A stretch of DNA of 64,000 nucleotides from Hyperoplus lanceolatus. Taxonomy: Eukaryota > Chordata > Actinopteri > Uranoscopiformes > Ammodytidae. Shown one piece after another: positions 50,601 to 64,000 of the stretch. Position 1 is the first letter of the stretch. Each line of letters starts with the position of its first letter. The stretch spans positions 19,920,501 to 19,984,500 of the forward strand of contig CM049400.1 of assembly GCA_026929865.2 (NCBI GenBank), written 5' to 3'. Made by a program: the position numbers and the translations under genes. The notes beneath the pieces are model-generated. The model saw only the letters and a list, made by a program, of their open reading frames with translations, was not told where the DNA came from and ran no database searches.

Positions 50601-52534
50601 GAGTGTAATGCTGAACATGAAACAGAATCTCAAAGCGGACACCCTATACCTTTTTCCTTTTTATATTATATAGATCCATTTCTTCCCCAGTCAAACGTGT
50701 CATGGTACTGGCTTAAAACTATGAAAACCACATGACCCATGTAGAGCAGAAATGTAGCTTCTATGTCCAACATTATTTCTTAGTGTAACAACTGTTTTTG
50801 AAACCAAAGAAGCCTACATTTAATCTCACTTTACCTTTTTACACCGATAGTAAAACATGACAAAAAATAAAATGTACACATGAGCAACAGCTATCCTTGT
50901 TGTCAGGTTTCTTATCCAGTAATTGTAGCCGCTTGAAATGTAACTCACCTGAAAAAAAAAACCTGCATTGTGTCAGCCTCACGGTTGTTTTTGGTGCTGT
51001 CATTTCAACTCATTGGTCGGTCCCAGAATGATATCTTGATTGCGATGCCCTTTTATTATTTTGCTTAGTGATCGAGCGATTCTGTGTATTGCCTGACCTT
51101 TTTGGGATTCTTTCCCTTTTATTCTCTCCGGCAGAAAGAAACATCCTTGCAACATGGCTACACTATGGAAGGCAGAGTTAGTATTAATATTAATGAACAT
51201 ACACTGACAATGTTTTAATGGATAATAAAGGATGTCATTGATAGTTAACTATGTGTGTGTGTCAAACCTTCCAAAGGCAGCTTCTTTGTAAGCATGGATA
51301 TTTTAATAAATCATAAGAGAGATTGAAAATGGTTGATTCTTTACTGCCGGACAGATCAAATTCATGCAAGACATCATAAGGGAAAGATGTGGTTGAGAAA
51401 TTAAGGGGTAGAAAGAAGTCCTCATGGCAGTATCGTGTTCACTAAGTACGTGAAAATGTATTTTCCATCCCTATCAGTCTCATAGTATCATATCACACTG
51501 GAGTCAAGGGGGAGGCTAAAGGTTAGAACTCTGAAACATGGTATTGATCCTAACACCTGACAGCATCTCTCTCTCTCTCTCTGTTTCTCACTGTTTCTTT
51601 TTCTGCTTTGTAATTATAGTACAACACACGTCATTTGCTGCTTTTGTTATTGTTCTTTTCATTTTGATATAGAAACAAAATAGGAAACCAAGGGAAAATA
51701 ACAAAATATTACTGTTACCTAGATGTATTTTTTATATATATGGGGTTATCAAATACGGGACTTTAAGACAAATTATTCTTTTTCTTATTCCCTCTATTTC
51801 ATCGGCCCAGACATAGGGGCTGACACCAAAGGTGTTTGTCGAGGCTGGTGTGCTCTGCATATCATAAATCAGACCTTACTGACATTTTTTTAAAGAGAAT
51901 GAATATCCACCCACTCTCTATGGAGGGGCCATGGTATTTGTATGGTCAATGTGACCTTTCTCCATACCCTCTCAGATTAGGTGTAGAGCATAGAAAATTG
52001 CGCTCTTGCTGCAGTCCATAAATCATACCAGGCCATTTTTTTCTTTAAAGAGGTATGTAAATACCAGTGTACTACCTAGGTAAACAACACTAACCCTGAT
52101 ACAAATGGCTTGAAAATTGAAGAAAAGCACCTTATTTTTCAGCTGAAATTGCTTTTGAAACCCAGTTCTGGCACATGGAATGAAGGAACCATGGAATGAT
52201 TTGTGCTGGGGGAATAGAAATGGTTTGATGATAACCACACTCGACACAGTTCCTGTGTTGGGGAGTTCTAGCAATGATCAAAGATATCATTGTTGCACAT
52301 TATTTCCCCCCATGCAGACCCCAAACATATCTGTATCTGAAGTGACATCCACCCCCATGCACTCACAGTATTTTGTTTTAGGGGACAAAGGCCCTCCACC
52401 ACAGTACAGTGAGGGCCGGGCTTAACCAGTCAGTCCTGCTGCTGCCTTCAGAGAACTTCTATATTATATAGTGGAAAGTATTATTTATTTTCAGTATTGA
52501 ATGCAACTAATATCATTTGAATTATTACACTATA
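44666..52534. other. Long non-coding stretch, no gene seen
   Basis: Mostly AT-rich unique DNA, with very AT-rich patches at 45235-45300 and 48170-48350. CT-rich sequence occurs at 47726-47770 and a (CT)8 at 51566-51582. 50150-50430 is GC-richer and C-rich, with a nuclear-receptor-like motif. Open frames stay below 127 codons and show no domain. No tRNA, TIR pair or miRNA seed that I recognise. Confidence 0.4.
50380..50391. promoter_or_regulatory. Nuclear-receptor half-site pair
   Basis: TGACCTTGACCT contains TGACCTTGA, the extended half-site of ERR/NR5A-type orphan receptors (reverse TCAAGGTCA), overlapping a second TGACCT. Motif occurrence alone has little predictive weight. Confidence 0.2.
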
Positions 52535-52542
52535 GTGTGACA

Positions 52543-52979
52543 AGGGTTGCAACATTTCCGGAAACTTTCCGGAAGTTAATTGGGGAATTTGGGAAATATT
52601 CGAATTTGGGAATTATCGGAATTAACTGGAATAGGGGTAATTTATATGTACTGTATCATATCCAAACATAATTATTAACATTTTGTTTTGTGACATGCAA
52701 CATGCAAATTATACAATTAAAAACAGTACATGTAGGGTGTGCGCCCTCAATACCTCTGCAGTAAGCAGTGTGCATGTGATTGAGGAATAGCATAGATATT
52801 ATGAAGTGTACTTGCATGAAATCTGGTTGTTTTAGTCAAGAGTATATATTTTAAATCACTGTTAAAGGAAAACCTTCAATTTAGTTCATTCCCGATGCAT
52901 TCCCGTTTATTCCCCAAATTCCCGTAATTCCCATAAATTCACGTTAATTCCCATGAAAAGTTTCCAACTTTGAAAATGT
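52543..52979. mobile_element. hAT-like short element, GGGAATT-rich, GTGTGACA duplication
   Basis: The left part reads TTGCAACATTTCCGGAAACT and the right part, read on the minus strand, TTTTCAAAGTTGGAAACTTT, so GGAAACTTT lies inverted near each end. Both ends then pass into GGGAATT / AATTCCC words in opposite orientation (52575-52640 and 52888-52952). The 8-bp word GTGTGACA flanks at 52535-52542 and 52980-52987, consistent with a hAT duplication. Repeats of GGGAATTAACGGGAATT style are common in teleosts. No coding capacity. Terminal bases are poorly matched, so the exact edges are less sure. Confidence 0.6.
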
Positions 52980-52987
52980 GTGTGACA

Positions 52988-55900
52988 CATAAAGAGCAAG
53001 GTATTGTTTAATATAAAAGACAACAGAACAAACTTTTGAATTTCTGAATTACTGTCAATGCCATAATAGCAGGATACGTGTTCAGCAACTGAAATTGAAG
53101 AGATATGCCACACCAAAGAAAGGAGCTCTGTTTTTATCTACAACAGCAAATCTGTTCACAACCACATTCAGAGTAGACCAATGGACATACAGAAAACAAC
53201 CAAAATGTTCTATCTTTGAGTTTTATCTACAACATTGCGTGTGATAGACATGGAAGTGGAACATAATATGTCTCTTTTTGTAGACCTTATATACTAGATT
53301 GTAGGGTTTTTAGCATTTGCAACAAAAGTGGTGTCTCCTTTCTCCACACAGTCCTGCTCCATGTGGAGCTCAACATTTTTTTTTTCATTCTATATACTTT
53401 TCTATATTATCTTCTAGTGGCCTTTTTGGCAACTCATCAACACCTGCGATCCTGCACAGTGAGTCTCAAGGAGAACTGCACGGCACAATCCATGACAGCC
53501 AAAGGGATTGCTAATTCCCAACATCTGGTACAAGCTGGTGCTGTCCGAAGTATCGCCGTGAGCATGGTATCACTGTGGTGGACGCTGCTTGGCAGCTTGT
53601 GGCATCAGACTGTTGAAGAATCCGCCCCGTCGTGTTCTAAGCAGAATGGGCGGAGAGCAAACTGTTTCATTTCGGCACGGTGGACCATTGATGCCTGCAG
53701 TAGATCCCCTGTTATCTAATCAAACAGCACTGGTCAGCTATGATGCCAACTCCTAAATCCACAGCAGTCTGTAAAGCCGTGGGGGGAGATTAACCACTAC
53801 AGCGCCAATGTCCTACATTCAAAGACTTCCTCTTAAGATCTCATTTCCTGGAAAGTACAGTTATCCATACAAGCAATCACAGACAGACACACACAGACGT
53901 ACAGCCTAAAGTAAGAGTCCTTCATGCTGTAATGGGGCTATCACAAAGACCACACAGCTTGCATTTTGGAAGAAGACGTGATGCTTCCAAACCCTCTTTG
54001 TTTTAGACCACTACAATATCTCAAAGAGACTTGTGCCTCTGCCGTCGGAGACCATTGGAGAATGTGTTGTTTTGCAATGAAGGTGCTGACTTTGTCGAAG
54101 ATCCCACATGAGTCGAACAGAACAAGAACTCACAAAGAAAGATGGCCCAAGATATTTATCCTTTCTGTCTATATTCTGCAGGATCCCAAATAAGACCAAA
54201 TAAGGTATACATTTACCTTGCTATGGGGGTTCACTTAATTTTTACCCTAGAAGCAGAAGCTCTCACATGGCAAGCAGAGCTCTGGGCACTTTTTCAATAT
54301 TTATATCACAGTCTGCTGTGGCAGTAATGATATTAGGGAGCTGACAAAATTCTCCACCCAGCTGGACATGTTAATTGAGAAGCCACGATTTAAAGGCAAA
54401 GTTCACCTTCATGCAGATGGTGGGACAATGCAAGATGGCAGACCCAGGTCAGTGTCATTTCCAAGCTATACCTTAAGCATTTTTTTCTCTCTCTCCTTTT
54501 TTCCCCTCAGGTTTGACACATACTAGTCCCCGAGGTACATTACGGTCTTTAGGGCTGGTCCCTGTACTTAAGTGCCCTTGACGAAAGACTATATTTTATA
54601 GTTGACATAATCGCAGAATTCTCAGTCCCACCTTCACTTCCAGGGTTACTGTGTGCACTTGTGTGGCATGAATATGTAATTGTATGGATGTGTTGGTCAT
54701 AAAGGAAATGATTAAAGTCATTTAAATGGTTATTTAAATGAAAGAAACAATATTTTTGTAATACACAAATCATATTAAAGTATATGTCTTACCTTTTAGC
54801 TTTGATGGTGAAATAAATGATTGAGCTGCCGGCTTGTTATCAAAAACTGATACTGTTACGGTAAGTACACTGGATAGCCCTGCTCTGGGGAACTGTACAT
54901 GAAAACTATGGTACATTGTACAAATCTCACATGAAATAGGACATCGACTGTCATAGAACCCAAGTTTTTCTACCAGAGATCATTGTCCCCTCACTAAGGG
55001 ACCTGTCCTTGCAAGTTATATCCAGCATTGTGTGTGTATAATCTTGCCTTAAATCAATAGTAATTGCATTACTTAAAATTAAACTTCAAATGTATTGAAA
55101 ATAGATAATAAAGGCTAATCAAATTATAAAGTTATATTTAGCCAGTGTACACAGTAAAAAAGAAATGGAAAAAATAGATGACACTAGATGCATGCACCAG
55201 TATAATTCAGACTGCTGGGAAGCCTAACAGATGGGTATCTATAGCAGAGAGATGGATACTGTCACACCACACATCTACATCAAATTAGAGTAGCCATGTG
55301 AGTCCTCCCCCCACTCTGACCATACACCGGAAAGCAGGTGTCTGCTTAATAATTTGGTCAAAGATCAGTGAGTTAAAGGTTGAGGCCAGGGGCAGAGAGG
55401 GCTGGGGTCATTCTGGTGGTAGGGGAGGTGGTGAGACATGATCTCCTCAAGTCTGCAACAACCAAACCCCAAGGTCATCCATTAGTGCTCCGGCCCATTG
55501 GTGCTGGAAGACCCACAATAAATTTACTGTGCACCCTTAACCCTTTTAATACTCACCATGACCCAGATGAGGAGAGCAGCTCCCTGAGGGAGGAGCACAT
55601 TACATTATTAGCACTGTGCATCCATTGACAGCTATTATATTCTAACAGTGTATTATGGGTGACTTCATACTGTAAATACTTCAACACAAATCCCCGACAA
55701 TTATGTGCATTACAATCATTATTTTAACAATTTTGTTTTAGTTATTAGTTTGGTGTTTTTTTAAATCAATTACGTTGCCCGAATAAGTCTGTTTCTGAGT
55801 TGTGTTAATAATAGTGTTAGTGAGATTGCATCTTTAATTTTAATTACTGCAAGATATTTTAATATCTAGAATCCCCCTCGTCTGGCCATCTGTGATCAGT

Positions 55901-58900
55901 TCCAAACGTGCAGATGATAGTGTCAGTGTCTGGCCAAATTTCTAGAGAACATTTGAGTTATGACTGATCATTATCCGGCCTTTCAAACAATGAACAACTT
56001 ATCTACCTTCAATATGAGGATTTTTTTCTTTTCTTACAAGAAAAGGTGATGGCTGCAAGGAGGAAGGAGAGTAAAATGTCAACAGTGTCAACCACTCCCT
56101 TTAAATAGGACTCTCCTATGATCCTTTCCTACCATGCTCGGTCAAACCTTTCCAGGTGTCAAGACTGGGCGTCAGAAAAAGAAATTAAAGTGACATAGTG
56201 TTGACAGGAAGAAAAGACATTCCAGTTTTCACCCCTCTCAGGACAATGAGGGAGCCATCACCTCGGCTCAGACACAGGCACTAATGAATCAAGCAACACC
56301 TTAACTTCTGCAGTGCAGGGGACTTTTGGCCCAGGGCACCCATATAGTGTCATTGATAATAGGATCCTGTATTGGACTGCTGTTGATTTGATGTCTACCG
56401 CAACCTCTCACATGGCCTGTCATTTTGACACAGCTTAATTTTGCCCCTTGCTCATAAAGACACCCTGTTAGAAGGTGTGCACAAGTGTTAGGTCTTCATC
56501 TTTCCCGGTTATATCTCTCCCCTAAGAGCCTGACGACTGAGCAGTGTTTTATTCAGCAAAGACGGCAGTTTAATTTATTTCACCGACAAGATACTTGTGT
56601 AACAGTGCAGTTGTGTGAGGCACATGTGTGTGGAAATAATGGTAAGTTCTAAGGGAGAATCTAAATATTTCTCTGAAGTATAAATAATGTTACTTAAGAT
56701 AAATGTTCCTCACGTGATAGTAAAATATTGTTTAAAATGTATGGAGATAAAAGTTTAAAAACAGGTCAGTTAACATGTCCTCTTAAGTAAACAAATATAA
56801 TTATTAAAATAAACAAACAAAATGAATCGCATTAAATGTATATGTAACTGATCCCATACTGTCTAAAACAACAATACATTGTAAACAACCCTAAAAGGGA
56901 CAACAAAATTAACTAATTAATAAAAAGGAGCAGTAAGCTACATATATGGGTTAGTGTACCCTTCTTGTAGAATCAACTGTAGAATGAAGCCACCAGCCTT
57001 AATACATCAAAGACAGCTGCACAATTTTTACACGTGCAAAGCATGCTCAAACACTCACAATGCTACGATGCTATAGGCAACGCAGTAGTTGTTTACATTC
57101 TCTGGTACGAAATGAATCATTGAGTTCCTTTTTTTACTCACCTCTCTGAACATCCAGTGTGAGGGTTGTGCATCTGAAAGGGCATCTTAATCTGCCCCTA
57201 TGTTCATCAACTATGTTTGCAAATGATGACCATAAGCTACACCTTATTGAAAGTAAAAGTGTCTTAGTTAGAAGTTAAAGCTGCTCCTCGAGGATCTACT
57301 GTGAGAATTATAGCATTTAGTATTTACCCATCATTGCACCAGTTGGTAATTGTATAGCTTTGTTGTGCATGTGTGTGCTGTTTAGAAACTGCTAGGCCTA
57401 GCTCAGATGCAATGATGAACACATTGGTGTCAAGACCAAGATTTGGTATGTTTTTGGTAAAGCATTATTGCACAGTTTTCTTCTAATCCACAGTTAATTG
57501 TTTGTTAATGCTCAAAAATTCAAAATGTTCTTAAACATGGCATTTCAATTCCATCGATGGATTATTTAGCTGTGGCTTCTCACTTGAGATGACCATATGA
57601 AGCTTGTCAGTTTATCCTGGAAACCGATTCTCAAAGCTCAGCTGACTAGCATTGGTGTAGTTACTGTTAGATGCAACAACCAGTATGCTGCCAAACCTTT
57701 GTGAGCGGAACTTTCATGTTGATGTTCTGCATGTTCCAAGATGCAGACCGTAATTAGGCTAATAGTGCTGTCACAGGGTTGGTAGGGTATACCAAAAACA
57801 CATTGGTTTTAATTCAATTCAATTATCGTTTATTTACTGAAAAAAACTGTTATACTAAAGGTTTTTGCTTGATATGCGTACAATTAAATCCATTATAGAT
57901 ATATATCGTTTTGGAACATCTTATGTACAATACAGATAACGATTATCAGGCAATAATATAAAAACATTAGCATTAAGTGGTAAACTGGTTAAAATGCTTA
58001 AATATTGATGTTTAGAAATATACATTAGAAATATTCATTTGTATAAGTAGCAGAAAATTAGAATAGTAGTGTGTATATAATATATGTTTGTGTTGATATC
58101 CGATTGTCAGTTAAAGTGAATTTCCAGTGATGAGAAATTGTGTTTTATTCATACACTTTTCTTGATAAAGTGTTAAATATTCAAACTTTACATGAGCAGC
58201 ATTTTAAGAGTGTGATTGGATAAAAAAGCCTTACTGAAATGTTCAGTCTTAATAGATTTCCTATATGTCTACCTTGCTTGTCATTGGAACTGTCGTCCCC
58301 TGAACAGACACATACCACGCACCCCCAACATCCCCCCGCGTGCAAGGCTGGTGGCTCCATTGTCCTGACCTGTTCTCACACTGTTCCATCTCCACATCAC
58401 GCAGCCAGCCTTTCACAGCAGCAATTCAGCTGCAACAATCACACACTCACGCCTATAAAAGAAAAAGACCTCTTGCTCCCTTTGCCAACCAATTAAGAGC
58501 CATCTGGGCTTGGATGCAGTATAAGAAAGCAATTACAAAATCATAAATATTTTCACGATATGTTTTGTTGATGCGAACACTCAAATTATTTTGCTTCCAT
58601 GATTTGTCTTTACATTCTTAGAAATCAATTATTTTTAAACAAGTAAAAAGTGTGCTTATCAATATTTTGTTCATTTGTGCAGAGCTAGTGAAGGGCACAG
58701 CACAGTTTAAAAACACAACAGAGCCAGCCATTGCTTTTGAAGCTGCCATGCAAGTGTGTGATTCTCGATGAACTTGAGGTCATAGATTCCCAGTGGCTGC
58801 GTAGGGCAGGGAATGGAGAGCAGCAGGGTTCAAGCCTTGGGTCACTGGAGCTTCAGAAGTGACCAGCCAGCTTTGTCCCAGGAGGGATGATGGTGACGGA

Positions 58901-61900
58901 TTCACTGGTGTTTTCTCATGGTCCACTGAACCCTACAGCATGGACTCCAACTCAGAGCCGGCAGAAAGAGGGAGCACTCCTCTCATCCCCAGTTTACAGA
59001 ACTCCAAAAGCAGGGCCGTCTGGACGGGCTCCAGGTTGCCTTGAGATACACGAAGTCCAGCTACAACCTCACGGTGGCACTGCCAAACCTCATTTCATTA
59101 TTTTCCTCCACATATAATCTGCTGTACACATTAGGCCTCTGACATGCACCGCAACAGTTAATTTCTCTATTGTCTGGAAGTGTTGAACCACTGTGTTGTC
59201 AAGTAGGCTTTATAAGGTGAAAATATATGAATAGAAACTCCATCCTGTCTTTTTTTCTTCTCAATCTAACTAAGTTAAAAGGCTTACTTACCCTTAATCA
59301 ACATGGCAAGCCCACTAGCATGGTATGCCCCAGCTGTTGCCCTGGCGCAGCATTTCCCTTCTCCCGTACATTGTTCTGGGCAGCACATCCAAGAGCTCTT
59401 GCTGTGTTATGTACTTAGCTGAGGTCAGAGTTGTCATTATCTAGGTCTTGTTGGCACCACGGCCTCCTCTGATGATAGGACTCCCTTTCAGACCTGCAGC
59501 TTTTAGCACTCCCTAAGAGCTAACCTCTGTGAAGACCAGGCAATCGACCACCTGCAAATCTAGCCCAGGGCTGGGACTGTGTTAAAAGGAGTGTGCTTCA
59601 TGACATTTTGTCACATGTGCGCTGTTTGCCCTAACCTGGTGTAAGTTTAGCACAGATGCTCCAAAATGTACCTCTGATCCTTTTTTCTTTCCTTTTTTTT
59701 GGTTTTTGGAGAGTTAAGTTAATATATACAGACAGGAGGCCTATGTTCAGTTAATTAGTGGCTCTAAAAAACTGCCTGGGCCTGTCATCCAAAAAACAAG
59801 TTAAAAAATTCAATGCCTGGATTGTAGCTCAAACTCAGAACACATACACAGATGAATTTCCTTCAGTTTTTTTTTTTATTTTGTATTATCATATAACACT
59901 TTTAAAGCTTGCACAACACTGGTAAGTATTGACAAATTGATCACTAGAAGCGCATTGAACAAAATAAACACAACAGGAGATGAGTGTTTGTGGAGGCTTA
60001 GGTTTTATGTCTTGATCTAAGCACTGCTGTCTCCATTCTAGCAACATTTCCTCATTCATGTCAGCCCCATGGTGTTGATCTATTAGGAATTATTTTTCTG
60101 AATATACTGCATTTTGAAAGGATATATCTCCAACCATGCCTCTCTTGTTTGCTCATTCTCTTGCTCTCCCTCTCTGTTTCTCTATGTCTTACAAACACAC
60201 ACAGACACACAAACACACACTGCAACCAGACTTGCACAAGCTCTCCTTAAACCAGTCCCCCCCTCCCTATAGCAATTTTGTCAGAAGTTGACAATGTCTT
60301 GATTTAGTTGTCTGGCTGTTCCGGCCAGTTTTCCCTGCTGCGCTAATGTGAACAGGACATCCTGCTGGGCACCAAAGAATACCACTTCACGGCAGCCGCA
60401 TAGCTGGCAGCTTTTATTTATGGCGCTACCGAAATGAATGGGTATTAGTGTCCAAACATTTCACCATGCTCCTGCAGCCACACACAAAAGCCACTGATTT
60501 CCAGCAAATCTGCACTTATTTTATTCAAGAAGACTAAAGCTAGCGAGAGGGAGAGAGAGAGAGACAGGGATAGAGAAAACATTTATAATGACTTAAAAGA
60601 CCCCAAAAGAAGAATAGGAGTTGCGTTTGAAAAGGATTTACGAGAGAGAAATCGAAAAGGAAAAAAAATTGTCCCTCTATTTCTCTGCATTTGAGTTGAA
60701 AATGGGAAAATATCTATATCCCTAACATGACTCAACTTAAGTGGCTATAGTCACAAAAACTGCACTTCCTCCACAATCACCCTATTGTCAGTTGGTCTGT
60801 TGTGCACAGTAGTACAATTCATTGTATTTTAAAGGATTGTGGCAGGAAGTAAAAAGCATCTTTATCATTGCTGAAATTGTCCATTTAAAGTGTCTCCCAC
60901 AAATCACTCTTCCTACCATATTGTAATCCAGGCTGCCTTCCATCTTGTTAACCTATGCATTTTAAGTGGACAGTTCCCATTAGATTGCAGTAGCACTGCT
61001 AACTCCTGTTGGCTTTTTTGTAGGGAGTAGGCTATAAGGCAGCGTGCTCTCCTGGCCCGGTTCTGCACTTTGCCTGGTCTCTGTGTCCAGGACCTCATCA
61101 GCACAGAGTCCGCCTGTCCTCCTGTCCCTGCCACTCACCTCTCTGCTCTTCATCTGTCATTCCTGCCCTTCTGCAAACACATTCCACTGACATTTTGAAA
61201 AACTCTGGCATTCACCCTCAATATGGATTTTTGTTGATTATAGCTTTCTGTCTATGAAGATTGCACGTATTATTGACTTTGCAATCCCATGACTATTTGC
61301 ACAGCGTTTTCCTCCCCTCTGCATCAAGTCCAGCAATAATATTCACACTGGTTTCTCATACCCTATTTTCATTATCCCTTCTTTTTAATATTTTTAATTT
61401 TTTCCATATATTTTACTAATCCCCTGCGGCTGCGACCCTTTTTTTATGCCACCAGAGATCAGAGTTTCTGCAAAGCTTCGGTCACTGATGTCATTAAGAT
61501 TGGGATCTGATACACTAGATGTCCATTGGTTAAATGCCCCTGGCCTGAACTCCCTATTGTCCCCTAATTCCAAGCGGCAGCTCTGTTTCACTTGGTGCAT
61601 AATAGCCCATAGGTTAAAGTTCTGCTGCTTTTGCTTTGAATTTACATCTTTCACAGGCTCCAGTCTCTTGTTCCGAGCTAGCGTTTTCTTTTTTTCCCCC
61701 TTTCATTTCTAGGGAGCCTCATTGCCTGCAGGCACCACGGCTGTGTCTGCTGTAGCTTTTCTGACAGTCTCCCACATCCAAGCATCTTTTGGAGGGGCAG
61801 AGGAGAGGAACTTGACTTAACAGGTCAACGTAAGTGGGCTCCGCCCTTCTCCAGGGGGGAAGCCATGGAGCCCTCCATTAGGAGCTGACCTCCACGTTGC

Positions 61901-63056
61901 ACTGGTCTGGCCCCAGCCAGCGTATCACATGGCTCTTCCTGCTCATTAAAGCCCGCTGCCCATAGCAGGATTAGGCCTTTTCATGGTTTATCCTCTACTC
62001 TGACAACTGACAATGGGTGAGGATCGCTGCTTCAAATGGAGTGTGCATATGAATCATGGAATTATAATTGCTCTTTCATGATGAGAATATTGGAAAATCT
62101 ATCCACATGCACAATGCAAAGCATTAATTGGGGTCTGTTTTCAAGGGCACATTGTTACACTATTTGAGCCCAAGAAAACGGGAAGGGTGGTAATGAGGCA
62201 TTTTCAATACAGCACAGCACCTGTACACAGACTGCTGTTTGCACACATACACTCGGCTACCTTCTGCCTGTAACCTTTACTCATCATGGTACTTTTATTC
62301 AGAGTCTGCTTCACTTAATACACTATGGAGTGCCCTGTTTGCTAGTGCTGTGATGCTTTCAGAGAGCAACCCCATATAAACAGTGGTGGCCTGTTCCCCA
62401 TGACCCAGTAGAAGCTTACTAAGGGCATGAGGGTTATAGAGGGCTGAAGCTTGGATGCTGAGTAGGAAACTAAGATGACATTACCTCTTGAGCTGTGTAG
62501 GAGGGAGGAAGCTGGTCATAGCGAGGCAACAGAGCGGCTATCTGCAGCACCAAGCGTTTCTCATATACACCACAAATGTGTCTGTTTTTATTATATTTAT
62601 TTCATGTAGTATTATGGCATGAAACAGGCATTTCCTTTATGGTGGAGGGCAGGATAAGCTGGCTCTCAACAAGTTAGGGAGGGGGAGGTATAGATATGAT
62701 AGAAAAAATTATATTCTCTCTCCCTCCAATCTTCTTTAATTATAAAGGAAATAACTTAAAATATGTCTGAGTGAAAAAAGGTTATATACAAATCTAAAAT
62801 TGTGACTTTTAAATCATTCGTCTTATCTATGCAATGAATTAAAAAACAATACTTCATTTAAAGTGTGAACAACACCATCGTCATTAACATATGCAGTGAA
62901 GCTTTTTCCACACTCTGCTATATTAAATACCATCTGATAAGGACCACGTATATTTAAAAGGTGTTAATGAACTGCTGATTTAATACTCTCCTTTATATTG
63001 CAAATGAACCCTCCATCGATAACCACCTGTCATTTCTTAGAAAAACAATCCATAAT
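52988..63056. other. Long non-coding stretch, no gene seen
   Basis: AT-rich unique DNA with GC-richer parts at 53420-53720, 55370-55630, 58280-58500, 58700-59100, 61010-61180 and 61700-62020. AATTCAATTCAATT at 57812-57825 recalls the tail of a fish retroelement but has no body next to it. A GA-rich run lies at 60544-60564. Open frames are at most 118 codons and show no domain. Confidence 0.4.
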
Positions 63057-63089
63057 TGTGTGTGTCTGTGTGTGTGCGCGCGTGCGTGT
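63057..63089. repeat. Compound (TG)n/(CG)n microsatellite
   Basis: TGTGTGTCTGTGTGTGTG followed by CGCGCGTGCGTG; imperfect. Confidence 0.85.
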
Positions 63090-63616
63090 CTTATTTCTGA
63101 TTTTAAATAGTTGTATAGCTGAGGGACTTTTGAATTAAAAGTAAATTTTTGGGGAAATTATATACCATAGAGATGTCATTATAGCTCTGAATTTTTACAA
63201 TTATTATGGTTAAAACCATTCTAAATACATTTCTTGTACTTGAAGATTTAATTTTACAGTATTGTGTGTTTACAAATGTAAAAAAAAAATTAGCCAAGAC
63301 TCAATATTATTAATTTTAATTTTTGAATTACCACACATTAAACAGAGCAAAATATAGAATACATTAATTCAGTTTGGTGAGCAACAGAGACATTCTTTTG
63401 GAAAGCTGTCAAAAACAGAAAGAGGGCTGCGAAAAGAAGAACTGAAACTCTGTTAGCAACGCAATTAAACTCTGGTAATGAGGTCAGACATCAGATCCAG
63501 TGCAAGTGATATCATTACACAGGCTGAACGGATGGGCCGCTCCAGCTGCCGTGCTCTTGCTGTGGGATTAGACTGGCTGTCCTGAGGGCAGCACTTTTAC
63601 TAGGCTGACCCCTGCC
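63090..63616. other. Non-coding stretch, no gene seen
   Basis: AT-rich to about 63400, then GC-richer up to the hairpin. Nothing recognised. Confidence 0.5.
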
Positions 63617-63675
63617 TGCCACTGGGGCACCAGCCACCCCCTGGGCTCTTTGGGGCAGTCCTGGTGCCAGTGGCA
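63617..63675 (+). other. Hairpin with miRNA-precursor-like length
   Basis: TGCCACTGGGGCACCAG (63617-63633) pairs with CTGGTGCCAGTGGCA (63661-63675) except for a two-G bulge. CCCC and GGGG within the 27-base loop can extend the pairing, giving a stem of about 60 nt in total. The 3' arm alone can also fold on itself (GGTGCC-AGT-GGCACC), which competes. No known miRNA seed recognised. Confidence 0.35.
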
Positions 63676-64000
63676 CCAACAAGACTGCGGAGAAGTGAAC
63701 TGTGCTGCCACGTGGGATGACAGGACTCGCCACTCCATTAAGAAGCACTGAGACAGGCAGGCACCAGCACACAATCCACCCTGTGTTGCCAATTACGAAT
63801 TACTGGGTTCCTCTATTTCAGTCAGCTCATTTGTAAGAACCAACCAACAATGACAAGGTGATAAAAGGACATTGTATCAGTGATTGGAGTGCTGCGTTTG
63901 AACCTGTTGATGGTTAAGATACGGCTCGCCAATAAAACATACCTTCATGCTGTCTTTCTATGAAAATAAATCCTTTCTGTTTGGTTAAAATCATAGTTCA
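63676..64000. other. Non-coding stretch, no gene seen
   Basis: Unique sequence to the window end, with no repeat or exon recognised. Confidence 0.5.

Noticed and set aside
53363..53719. 118-codon plus frame with a hydrophobic start resembling a signal anchor
   Set aside because: The hydrophobic part is a T-rich tract read as Phe/Leu; no domain follows.

Overview
This window looks like nuclear DNA of a ray-finned (teleost) fish. The reasons are two Tc1-like elements with fish-type inverted-repeat/direct-repeat (IR/DR) ends, fragments of hAT-type repeats familiar from teleosts, several short non-autonomous DNA transposons, very long (GT)n/(CA)n microsatellites, and AT-rich sequence dense in stop codons. 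I find no host protein-coding exon, no functional tRNA or rRNA, no CRISPR array and no operon-like layout. It reads as a gene desert or part of a very large intron. Prokaryotic features (ribosome binding sites, operators, riboswitches) do not apply.

Layout. 1-3533: AT-rich, unassigned. 3536-5162 and 7322-8807: two Tc1-like insertions from different families, each between TA duplications. Both are rearranged the same way: a minus-strand piece holding the middle and 3' part of a transposase gene is joined to a second, inverted copy of the 3' part. Each locus is therefore a long imperfect palindrome (arms about 570 and 650 bp) with no 5' transposase end. 8999-9516: a TAGCCTGG-ended short element with a GTCATAG duplication, inserted in an older repeat. 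11770-12015: old hAT-like fragment. 12862-13008: (TG)n of about 73 units. 14925-16886: an element with GGGGAGAACGGGGTAA ends, containing a tRNA-like fragment and a second nested terminal-inverted-repeat (TIR) element (15783-16644). 16887-39077: mostly unique sequence with microsatellites, a G-rich tract, L2/MIR-like tails and stretches that resemble conserved non-coding elements. 39086-40960: a hAT element with an 8-bp GCCTACAA duplication, interrupted by a Harbinger-like element (39658-40640, TTA duplication). 40969-52534: unique sequence, including a homeodomain/TALE-site-rich stretch near 44.0-44.7 kb. 52543-52979: a hAT-like short element with a GTGTGACA duplication. 52988-64000: unique sequence with a near-perfect hairpin at 63617-63675.

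No genes here act together. The biology visible is transposon dynamics (insertion, nesting, palindromic rearrangement) on a probably regulatory, gene-poor background. The most interesting signal is the repeated palindromic architecture of two unrelated Tc1-like families 2.2 kb apart. All family names come from reading motifs and recalling repeat families; no alignment or database search was run.
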